64,000 nt of DNA from Vitreimonas flagellata (lineage in GTDB: Bacteria > Pseudomonadota > Alphaproteobacteria > Caulobacterales > Aquidulcibacteraceae), in NCBI RefSeq assembly GCF_004634425.1, contig NZ_SBJL01000001.1, positions 1,089,001-1,153,000 of the forward strand, given 5' to 3'. Shown one piece after another: positions 8,453-15,443 of the stretch (its first letter is position 1; each line of letters begins with the position of its first letter). The notes beneath the pieces are model-generated. The model was not told where the DNA came from and did not search any database. It worked only from the letters and a program-made list of their open reading frames with translations. The position numbers and the translations under genes are program-made.

Positions 8453-8905
8453 ATGCCCACCGCCCAACACGCCACCATTATCATCGAACGCCCGTTCAAG
8501 GCGCCGCCTGCACGCGTCTTCGCCGCATGGTCCAGCCAAACCGCCAAACGCTCTTGGTTTGCCGAGGGCGAAGGCTGGAAAGTACTGAATTTCGCACTCG
8601 ATTTTCGCGAAGGCGGCACGGAGACCAGCCGCTTTGCGGCGCCCGATGGCGTCGAGCACGCGAACGAGACCGTGTTTCACGACATCGTCGCCAACCAGCG
8701 CATCATCTTTTCCTATTCGATGCTGATGAACGGCGTGCGCCATTCGGTGTCGCTCGCCACCATCGACGTGCGCCCCGACGGCGTCGGCACACGGCTCATT
8801 TTCACCGAGCAAGGCGCGTTCTTCGACGGCGGCGACGGCCCCAAGATGCGCGAAATGGGCTGGACCGAATTGCTCAACGCGCTCGCCAAACATCTCGGCG
8901 AATAA
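8453..8905 (+). CDS. SRPBCC (AHSA1-like) protein, copy 3
   Basis: 150 residues. Opening segment IIIERPFKAPPARVFAAWSSQTAKRSWF, then FREGGTETSRF and FTEQGAFFDGGDGP, as in copy 2. Its TAA stop ends at 8905 and the putA stop begins at 8906, so the operon abuts the convergent putA with no intergenic space and no separate terminator. The three copies together suggest recent tandem duplication and divergence of cavity residues. Confidence 0.9.
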   Translation: MPTAQHATIIIERPFKAPPARVFAAWSSQTAKRSWFAEGEGWKVLNFALDFREGGTETSRFAAPDGVEHANETVFHDIVANQRIIFSYSMLMNGVRHSVSLATIDVRPDGVGTRLIFTEQGAFFDGGDGPKMREMGWTELLNALAKHLGE

Positions 8906-11900
8906 TCAGAACCCAACGTCTTCGATCGAGAGCAGGCTTGCGTTGCCGCCGGCGGAGGTGGTGTCGATCGACACCACGCGCTCGGTGGCGAAGCGGGCGA
9001 CGTAACGTGGGCCGCCGGCCTTGGGGCCGGTGCCGGAGAAGCCTTCGCCGCCGAAGGGCTGGCTGCCGACGACAGCGCCAATCATCGAGCGATTGACGTA
9101 GAGATTGCCGACCTTCGCTGCTTGGCGCACGCGCTCCGAGACGCCGGCAATGCGGCTGTGAAGCCCCATCGTCAGGCCGTAACCGCTCGCATTCACGCGC
9201 GCGATGGTTTGATCGAGTTCGCCGGCTTTCCACGTCGCGACGTGCAGGATCGGGCCGAACCATTCTTGTTTCAGATCTTCGATCTGATCGAGCTTGATGA
9301 CGGTCGGCGGCACGAAAAGCCCGCCGCCTTGTGGCGCATTAAGCGCGTGCACCCAGCGCGCTTTCATCGATTGGCGATAGGCTTCGAGCTTATCGCGTGC
9401 AGCTTCGTCGATGACCGGGCCGACATCGGTGCGGATGTCGAGCGGATCACCCAGGATCAGCGCATCCATCGCGCCTTTCAACATATCGAGAATGCGATCG
9501 GCGATGTCTTCTTGCACCACGAGCAAACGCAGCGCGGAGCAACGCTGACCGGCGGAACGGAAGGCGGAGGTGACGACGTCGCCGACGACTTGCTCCGGCA
9601 GCGCCGTGGAATCCACGATCATGGCGTTGAGGCCTCCCGTCTCGGCGATCAGAGGCACGATGCCGCGTTGTTGGTTTTCCAACAGGGACCGCGCGATGGC
9701 GCGCGCCGTGCCGGTGGAGCCGGTGAAGGCGACGCCGGCAATGCGCGGATCGCTTGTGAACAGGCGGCCCACCTCCGGACCGCCGGGGAGGAAGTGCAGC
9801 ACATCCTCCGGCACGCCGGCTTCGTAGGCAAGTTGTACGGCGCGATAGGCGATGAGCGGCGTTTGCGGCGCGGGCTTGGCGAGCACGGTGTTGCCCGCGA
9901 CGAGTGCGGCGGCGACTTGGCCGAGAAAGATGGCCAGCGGGAAATTCCACGGCGCGATGCACGCGAATACGCCACGGCCGGCAAGACGGATTTCGTTCAG
10001 CTCGCCCGTTGGGCCAGGCAGACGCTCCGGCGCAAATTGGGTGCGCGCTTGGACGGCGTAATAGCGGCAGAAATCGATCGCTTCGCGGATTTCCGCTAAC
10101 GCGTCCGGGATCGATTTGCCGGCTTCGTGCACGGCGAGCGCCATCAGTTCGGTGCGGTTGGCCTCCATGAGATCGGCCAAGCGCTCAAGACATTGCGCGC
10201 GTTCTTCGACGGGCGTGGCGTTCCAGCTATCGGCGGCGGCTTTCGCTGCAGCGATAGCGCGCGTGACGTCATCGCCCGTCGCGTCGATCACCGCGCCAGC
10301 GTTGCGCGCGCGATCGGCTGGGCACCGCACAGACTTTGCGGCGCCTTCGCTACGTACGCCCGAGATAAGCGGCGCTGCTTGCAGCGTGGTCGGCATCGCT
10401 TTGATTTCGGCTGCGAGTTTTTCCAGTAGAGCCGCGTCGTGCAGATCGACGCCGCTGGAGTTGACGCGGCCAGGAAAGATGTCGCGCGGCAGTGGGATCG
10501 AGGGATGTGGCTTGCCGCCAACTTTTGCAATGCGCTCGGCAGGGTCAGCAAGCAAATCGTCCTCGGTGACATCCGGGTCGGCGAGTTGGTGCACGAAGGA
10601 TGAGTTCGCGCCGTTCTCCAACAAGCGACGCACAAGGTAGGCGAGCAATTCGCGGTGGCCACCGACAGGCGCGTAGGTGCGGCAGGCATAGCCCTGCTCG
10701 CGCACGAGGCGCTCGTAGAGGCCCTCACCCATGCCGTGCAGACGCTGGAATTCGAAGTCGCGGCGATCGCCAACCCATTCGAGAATGGTGGCGACAGTGA
10801 GCGCATTGTGGCTGGCGAAGGCTGGGAAAAGATTGCGGCTGGCGAGCATGTCGCTGGCGCAGGCGAGGTATGAGACGTCCGTCGCGGCTTTGCGTGTGAA
10901 CAGCGGATAATCGCTCAAGCTCTCGATCTGTGCGCGTTTGATCTCGCTATCCCAATAGGCGCCCTTCACCAGGCGCACCATAAATTTGCGCTGAATGTCT
11001 TCGCCCAGCGCATCGGCCCAGGCGATGACGGCGCGGGCGCGCTTGCCATAGGCCTGCACGGCCATGCCGAGACCGTCCCAATCTTTCAAAGCGGGATCGC
11101 GGGCCACGCCTTCGATGATGTCGAGCGACATCATCAGGCGGTCGCACTCTTCGGCGTCGATGGTGAAGCCAACATTGGCGGCTGCGGCCTTGCGCGCGAG
11201 CGCGCGCGTCATCTCGATCAATTCGGACACGCATGTGTCAGCGTGGCTGGTTTCGTAGCGCGGGTGCAGCGCCGAGAGCTTTACCGAGATCGAGTGACCG
11301 CGGCCAAGCTTGGAGCTGGCGACGGAATCGATCGCGGCCTCATAGGCAGCGAAATACTTTTCCGCATCGCCATAGGTGCGCGCGCCTTCGCCGAGCATGT
11401 CGAAGCTCGCGGTGAAGCCGCGATTGTCTTCGTCGGCGGCGCGCTTCATTGCTTCGTCGATGGTGCGGCCCATGACGAAGACCTGCCCCATCATGCGCAT
11501 CGCCGTGCCCACCGCCGTGCGTACGAAGGGTTCGCCAGCACGCGCCACGAGGCGCTTCAACGCACCCGCTTCGCGCGACTCGCCGACCAGCGCGCGCGTC
11601 AGCACGAGGCCGAACGTTGCGGAATTGACCATCAGCGATTCCGATTGACCCGCATGGGCGGCCCAATCGGCGCCGCCGAGCTTGTCGCGGATGAGCATGT
11701 CCGCCGTTTCGGGATCGGGCACACGCAGGAAGGCTTCCGCCAGCGCCAGAAGGGCGACGCCCTCTTCGGTGTTGAGGCGATATTCCTGGAGGAAGCGATT
11801 GACCCAGCCGGAGGATTGGGCGGCGCGGAGATCGGCGATGATGGCCTTGGCGCGCGTGACGACCCGGCCGCGTGTGCTGGCGGCGAGCGTGGCGCTCGGC

Positions 11901-11983
11901 AGAAGCGCTTTCAACACGTCTTGCTCCGGGGCGCGGTAGAGGGCGGCCATCGCGGCGCGCGCGCCGTCCATACGAGTGCTCAT
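8906..11983 (-). CDS. putA: Bifunctional proline dehydrogenase / L-glutamate-gamma-semialdehyde dehydrogenase
   Basis: 1025 residues, the usual length of a minimal bifunctional PutA. Helical arm to about residue 150; FAD-dependent proline dehydrogenase barrel around 180-470 with VRLVKGAYWDSEIK and the AFASHN segment; then an NAD-dependent aldehyde dehydrogenase domain with IAPWNFPLAIFLGQ, GFTGST-like AFTGSTGTARAI, the AETGGLN segment and catalytic Cys in SAGQRCSAL (about residue 814). It oxidises proline to glutamate at the inner membrane. There is no N-terminal ribbon-helix-helix domain, so it is not itself a repressor; the divergent Lrp-type gene likely regulates it. Confidence 0.96.
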   Translation of the reverse strand: MSTRMDGARAAMAALYRAPEQDVLKALLPSATLAASTRGRVVTRAKAIIADLRAAQSSGWVNRFLQEYRLNTEEGVALLALAEAFLRVPDPETADMLIRDKLGGADWAAHAGQSESLMVNSATFGLVLTRALVGESREAGALKRLVARAGEPFVRTAVGTAMRMMGQVFVMGRTIDEAMKRAADEDNRGFTASFDMLGEGARTYGDAEKYFAAYEAAIDSVASSKLGRGHSISVKLSALHPRYETSHADTCVSELIEMTRALARKAAAANVGFTIDAEECDRLMMSLDIIEGVARDPALKDWDGLGMAVQAYGKRARAVIAWADALGEDIQRKFMVRLVKGAYWDSEIKRAQIESLSDYPLFTRKAATDVSYLACASDMLASRNLFPAFASHNALTVATILEWVGDRRDFEFQRLHGMGEGLYERLVREQGYACRTYAPVGGHRELLAYLVRRLLENGANSSFVHQLADPDVTEDDLLADPAERIAKVGGKPHPSIPLPRDIFPGRVNSSGVDLHDAALLEKLAAEIKAMPTTLQAAPLISGVRSEGAAKSVRCPADRARNAGAVIDATGDDVTRAIAAAKAAADSWNATPVEERAQCLERLADLMEANRTELMALAVHEAGKSIPDALAEIREAIDFCRYYAVQARTQFAPERLPGPTGELNEIRLAGRGVFACIAPWNFPLAIFLGQVAAALVAGNTVLAKPAPQTPLIAYRAVQLAYEAGVPEDVLHFLPGGPEVGRLFTSDPRIAGVAFTGSTGTARAIARSLLENQQRGIVPLIAETGGLNAMIVDSTALPEQVVGDVVTSAFRSAGQRCSALRLLVVQEDIADRILDMLKGAMDALILGDPLDIRTDVGPVIDEAARDKLEAYRQSMKARWVHALNAPQGGGLFVPPTVIKLDQIEDLKQEWFGPILHVATWKAGELDQTIARVNASGYGLTMGLHSRIAGVSERVRQAAKVGNLYVNRSMIGAVVGSQPFGGEGFSGTGPKAGGPRYVARFATERVVSIDTTSAGGNASLLSIEDVGF

Positions 11984-12005
11984 CGGTCAAATTCCCCGAA
12001 CTGAA

Positions 12006-12019
12006 GTTTCGCCCGGATG
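12006..12019. promoter_or_regulatory. Candidate Lrp-type operator, distal copy
   Basis: The 14-mer GTTTCGCCCGGATG, read on the other strand (CATCCGGGCGAAAC), matches 11 of 14 positions of the palindrome core at 12088-12101 (CATTCGGGCGAATG). It lies just upstream of putA in the 124-bp divergent region. Lrp-family activators bind paired degenerate palindromes, so this is a plausible second site. Seen by eye only. Confidence 0.4.
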
Positions 12020-12086
12020 TATCAGCGATTTCAGCGAATGTGCTTGTTATCTTGGCCGCACCATCCGAATAATCCCCACATTAGCG

Positions 12087-12102
12087 TCATTCGGGCGAAT
12101 GA
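12087..12102. promoter_or_regulatory. Candidate Lrp-type operator palindrome in putA-putR region
   Basis: TCATTCG-GG-CGAATGA is an exact inverted repeat of seven bases with a two-base centre, lying immediately before the ATG of the Lrp-family gene at 12108. Lrp/AsnC regulators of putA (PutR, BkdR, Lrp) bind such sites in the divergent promoter, so autoregulation and control of putA are likely. A related half-conserved copy lies about 82 bases away, near eight helical turns. Confidence 0.55.
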
Positions 12103-12107
12103 TCTTC

Positions 12108-12563
12108 ATGTTGGACGAGATCGACAAGCGCATCCTCCGCGCACTCCAGGAGGACGGCAGAATCACGAACCAAGCGCTAGCCGAGGCGTGTCACATCTCG
12201 CCCGCCGCCTGCTTCGACCGCGTGAAGCGCCTGCGGACGCGCGGCTATATCCTCGGCACGATGGCCGTGCTCGACCCGGCCAAGCTCGATCGTGCGCTGC
12301 TCATCTTCATCGAGGTGTTGCTCGATCGCACGACCGGCGATGTGTTCGATGAATTCGCACGCGCCGTCGCTGTGCAGCCGGATATTCTTGAATGCCACAT
12401 GGTGGCGGGCGGGTTCGATTATCTGATCAAGGCGCGGGTGAAAGACATGGCCGCCTATCGCAGCTTCTTGGGCGATATCCTGGTGAAGATGCCGGGCGTT
12501 CGCGAGACGCGGACGTATGCCGTGCTCGAGGAAGTGAAGAATACGGCAGCGTTGCCGATTTAG
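12108..12563 (+). CDS. putR: Lrp/AsnC-family regulator, probable proline-dependent activator of putA
   Basis: 151 residues from MLDEIDKRILRALQEDGRIT. An ATG nine bases earlier is possible, but GGGCG at 12093-12097 is better spaced for the 12108 start. An N-terminal HTH (QALAEACHISPAACFDRVKRLRTRGYI) is followed by the RAM ligand-binding domain (ECHMVAGGFDYLIKARVKDMAAY). It is divergent from putA with 124 bases between, the standard arrangement for PutR in alphaproteobacteria. The role is inferred from that arrangement. The stop overlaps the convergent MaoC gene by 4 bases. Confidence 0.88.
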   Translation: MLDEIDKRILRALQEDGRITNQALAEACHISPAACFDRVKRLRTRGYILGTMAVLDPAKLDRALLIFIEVLLDRTTGDVFDEFARAVAVQPDILECHMVAGGFDYLIKARVKDMAAYRSFLGDILVKMPGVRETRTYAVLEEVKNTAALPI

Positions 12564-13015
12564 CGGCGCGCTGGCGCGTAGATCGCGAGCTGTTCGCCAA
12601 CGCAGACGGGCTTATCGCCGCCTTCGCGTTCAAACGCGAAATCCTGCTTCAACATCACGCGGTCACCGCGGGGCTCCAAGCTTTTTAGCGTGAGCCGCAA
12701 ACGCACGCGGCTGCCAGTCGGCACGGTCGCGGGAAAGCGGACATTGTTGATGCCGTAATTCATGCCGTGATCGATATCGGTGACTGTATAGAGCGTATAG
12801 CCAAAGCGCGGCAGCAGCGTGAGCGTCAGGAGGCCGTGCGCGATGGTGCCGCCAAAGGCTTCAGTCGCGCGCGGCACATCGACGTGAATCCATTCGTTAT
12901 CGCCCGTCACGCGCGCGAAATCATCGATCAAAGACTGATCAATCGTCAGCCATTCCGAAACAAATTCCCGCCCCATCCAATTGGGAAGTTCGCTGAGTGG
13001 GATTTGTTGAGTCAT
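12560..13015 (-). CDS. MaoC-family hot-dog dehydratase
   Basis: 151 residues. The hot-dog fold signature of (R)-specific enoyl-CoA hydratases is present: DFARVTGDNEWIHVDVPRATEAFGGTIAHGLLTLTLLP, containing the catalytic Asp/His pair (D-x4-H in the DNEWIH segment). The likely reaction is reversible hydration of 2-enoyl-CoA, but the true substrate is unknown. An AAGGAA ribosome site precedes the ATG. It converges with the Lrp-type gene with a 4-base overlap. Confidence 0.88.
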   Translation of the reverse strand: MTQQIPLSELPNWMGREFVSEWLTIDQSLIDDFARVTGDNEWIHVDVPRATEAFGGTIAHGLLTLTLLPRFGYTLYTVTDIDHGMNYGINNVRFPATVPTGSRVRLRLTLKSLEPRGDRVMLKQDFAFEREGGDKPVCVGEQLAIYAPARR

Positions 13016-13099
13016 GGTCGTTCCTTGTGCTCGCCCGGAGGCTAGCGCGAGGACGCACGATCGAGTTCGCAGAATGGCGCTAAGGTAGGCCCGAAAGGG

Positions 13100-13486
13100 T
13101 CAGAGCGCTGCGATCAGTTCGATCTCGATCATATTGCCTGGGAACGCCAGCCGCCGCACCTCCACGGCGGTGACGGCGGGCAGATCGAGGCCCGCATAGA
13201 TGGCGAGGCGGATGTCGTTGGCCTCGATGAAGGCGTCCATATCGGTGACGAAGATCGTTTCTTTCACCACGTGCGCGAATGTGGCGTCGAACGCTTCGAG
13301 CGTTTGGCGCAGCGCGTCGTACACGGCAATCAATTGCGCGCGCATATTGCCCGCGCCGATGGTCTGAAACGCGTCAGTGACGGCTAACGTGCCTGAGACG
13401 TGCAGCGTTTGGCCGCTCTGCACGGCCTGCGCGTAGCCGAAGGCCTGCTCGCCTTCGCGGCGAAAATGGAACGTGCGACGAGTCAT
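13100..13486 (-). CDS. RidA-family (YjgF/YER057c/UK114) protein
   Basis: 128 residues from MTRRTFHFRREGEQAFGYAQ. The frame is open far upstream, but that part is antisense to the Lrp gene and unlike RidA. GAGAGGG precedes the ATG. Family segments: GYAQAVQSGQTLHVSGTLAV, DALRQTLEAFDATFAHVVKETIFVTDM and PAVTAVEVRRLAFPGNMIEIELIA. The key Arg before the final strand (VRRLAFPG) fits, so imine/enamine deamination is possible, although this looks like a RidA subgroup rather than canonical RidA. It lies divergent to an Lrp regulator and an amine-type FAD oxidase, which would generate imines. Confidence 0.9.
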   Translation of the reverse strand: MTRRTFHFRREGEQAFGYAQAVQSGQTLHVSGTLAVTDAFQTIGAGNMRAQLIAVYDALRQTLEAFDATFAHVVKETIFVTDMDAFIEANDIRLAIYAGLDLPAVTAVEVRRLAFPGNMIEIELIAAL

Positions 13487-13512
13487 AGTTTCGCCCTCTC
13501 CGAAAGGAGGGG

Positions 13513-13589
13513 CTACGAAATATGGACAGCGGGCGAACGTACAGCTAGCTTTTCGTATAGTTCGGAGGATTTTCCTCCGGTTTTCGTAG
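13513..13589. promoter_or_regulatory. Candidate Lrp-type operator cluster between ridA-like gene and lrp-like gene
   Basis: CTACGAAA (13513-13520) recurs inverted as TTTTCGTA at 13550-13557 and TTTTCGTAG at 13581-13589. Between the last two lies an exact inverted repeat CGGAGGA-TTT-TCCTCCG (13563-13579). The cluster fills the divergent promoter between 13486 and 13601 and resembles multi-site Lrp-family binding. Binding by the adjacent regulator is inferred. Confidence 0.45.
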
Positions 13590-13600
13590 GCGGATGGCCG

Positions 13601-14095
13601 ATGCCACGCGCGAAATCCAAGGCTCCGGCGCCCGCGCCGGTGGCCCCGGAGGATTTGACGACCCGCATCATCCTGCTGCTGCAGGAGGACGGGCGGATGG
13701 CGTTCTCCACGATCGCCACGCAGCTTGGGGTGTCTGAAGGCACCGTGCGCAATCGCGTGCGCCAATTGCTCGACGACAACGTGATTTCGATCCAGGCCGA
13801 GGCGATGCCGGGCGCCTTTGGCTACACGGTCAACACCGTGACGTTTTTGAAGGTGCATCCAAGCGCCAACATCGATGAGGTCGCGGCCCAGTTCAGCGAC
13901 ATCGCCGAAGTGTTTTACGTGGTGCAGATGATCGGGCGCTTCGATCTCGGCATCGCCGCCTATCACAAATCGATCGAAGATTATCGCGCGTTTCTCAATC
14001 GCCATTGCTACGGCAACGACGCGCTCTCCGACCTCGAAACCACGCTCAACGTGAAGATTCACAAACTCAACACACGCTGGCAAGTCCAGGTGTGA
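13601..14095 (+). CDS. Lrp/AsnC-family transcriptional regulator
   Basis: 164 residues from MPRAKSKAPAPAPVAPEDLT; a Lys/Ala/Pro-rich N-terminal extension of about 20 residues precedes the HTH (MAFSTIATQLGVSEGTVRNRVRQLLDDNVISI). The RAM domain follows (VYYVVQMIGRFDLGIAAYHKS-like). The upstream open frame overlaps the RidA gene and is not used. It is followed after ten bases by an FAD amine/amino acid oxidase gene and is divergent from a RidA-like gene, so it probably regulates both in response to an amino acid or amine. Confidence 0.9.
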   Translation: MPRAKSKAPAPAPVAPEDLTTRIILLLQEDGRMAFSTIATQLGVSEGTVRNRVRQLLDDNVISIQAEAMPGAFGYTVNTVTFLKVHPSANIDEVAAQFSDIAEVFYVVQMIGRFDLGIAAYHKSIEDYRAFLNRHCYGNDALSDLETTLNVKIHKLNTRWQVQV

Positions 14096-14105
14096 GGGAG
14101 CGCGC

Positions 14106-15422
14106 ATGACAAGCACGGCCATTCTCAATGCGCGCACGCTTGGCACGGAGCCGCTCGCGAACGTGCATTGGGTGAACAGCGCGCAGCCCGCGCCTGCGTG
14201 CCCAAAGCTGGATGGCGACACGGAAGCTGACATCGTCATCCTTGGCGCTGGCTATACTGGGCTCGTCGCCGCATTGAGCGCGGCCGGCGATGGGCGACGG
14301 ATCGTCGTCCTGGAAGCGGCGCCCGAACCGGGCTTTGCCGCGTCAGGACGCAATGCGGGCGCGGTTGCGCCGATGATGTGGGGCATGAAGAAGACCCCGG
14401 CGCAGATCGCCGCGGCCTTCCCGCAGCACGCACCGCGCATGAATCGCGCCATCGCAACATCCGGCGCCTTTCTGCGCGATTTCATCTCAAGGTATGGTGT
14501 TGAGTGCGAAGCGCATTTCGATGGCTATCTGCTGGCGGCGCGCACGCCGGACACGCTGGCAAAGGCGAAAGCGGCCTATGAGGCTTGGGTCGTCTATGGC
14601 GGTCACTTCGAGTTGCTCTCGGCGCAAGAGCTTACGCGCCATGTGCACACCGAGGCGTACGCGGGCGCGTTGCGGGCGCCGGATGCGGGCTACCTCAATC
14701 CGCTGAGCTTCTCGCGCGGGCTCGCCGCGGCGGCGCAGGATGCGGGCGTTGCGATCCATTGCGGCTCGCCAGTGCTGAGCGCGAAATATGAATCTGGCGT
14801 TTGGAATTTGCGGACGCCGGGCGGCGTGGTGCGCGCAACGACACTACTTGCCGGCATGGGCGCCTATGGCGGCGCGCTGGTTCCGCGCCTGCAGAAAGAG
14901 AGCTACGAGGTCTGCTCCGCCGTGGTCGCCACCGATCCGTTGCCGAACGCGCGCGAGATCATGCCGGGCGGCATGCCGATGGCGGATTTGGATGATGCGG
15001 CGGTGTTCGCCCCGATGATCGATGCGCGTGACTGTCTGGTCGTGTCGATGCTGTTTCAGGGCGATCGGATGAGCTTGGCCGATGCGGAACGCATTGTACG
15101 GCCGCGTTTGGCGCGCGCATTGCCGGCGCTGGCGTCCGTACCGTTCACAAAGTTCTGGGGCGGAAAATTCCTGATGACGGCCGATGGCGTGCCGCACCTC
15201 TTGCAGATCGGGCCGAACGCCTACGCCGCGCAAGGCTGCAATGGTATGGGCCATTCGATGGGTGTGGCCGTCGCGCACGACCTGGGGCGCCTCGGCGCGG
15301 GCGCCGCTGCCGACGATTTGGTGTTTCCGGTGACGATGCCCAAGCCCGCACCGATGCACGGCTTGATGACAGGCGCGCTGCGGCGCGTGATGGCGCCGAT
15401 GATGAACCGAAAGGTCGCCTAA
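14106..15422 (+). CDS. FAD-dependent oxidoreductase (DAO family, PuuB-like)
   Basis: 438 residues. Rossmann FAD motif DIVILGAGYTGLVAALSAA at about residues 42-60, then VLEAAPEPGFAASGRNAGAV typical of the DAO/gamma-glutamylputrescine oxidase branch, and a C-terminal NAYAAQGCNGMGHSMGVAVAHDL FAD segment. It should oxidise a primary or secondary amine or amino acid to an imine with FAD, releasing H2O2 or passing electrons on. It is directly downstream of an Lrp-type regulator and close to a RidA-like gene. The exact substrate is uncertain. Confidence 0.88.
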   Translation: MTSTAILNARTLGTEPLANVHWVNSAQPAPACPKLDGDTEADIVILGAGYTGLVAALSAAGDGRRIVVLEAAPEPGFAASGRNAGAVAPMMWGMKKTPAQIAAAFPQHAPRMNRAIATSGAFLRDFISRYGVECEAHFDGYLLAARTPDTLAKAKAAYEAWVVYGGHFELLSAQELTRHVHTEAYAGALRAPDAGYLNPLSFSRGLAAAAQDAGVAIHCGSPVLSAKYESGVWNLRTPGGVVRATTLLAGMGAYGGALVPRLQKESYEVCSAVVATDPLPNAREIMPGGMPMADLDDAAVFAPMIDARDCLVVSMLFQGDRMSLADAERIVRPRLARALPALASVPFTKFWGGKFLMTADGVPHLLQIGPNAYAAQGCNGMGHSMGVAVAHDLGRLGAGAAADDLVFPVTMPKPAPMHGLMTGALRRVMAPMMNRKVA

Positions 15423-15443
15423 CCAACACGAAAGCGAAGGCCC

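Noticed and set aside
13487-14239. The long frame extending the RidA-like protein to 379 residues
   Set aside because: The additional N-terminal part is antisense to the Lrp-type gene, has no RidA character, and a GAGAGGG ribosome site supports the 13486 start.
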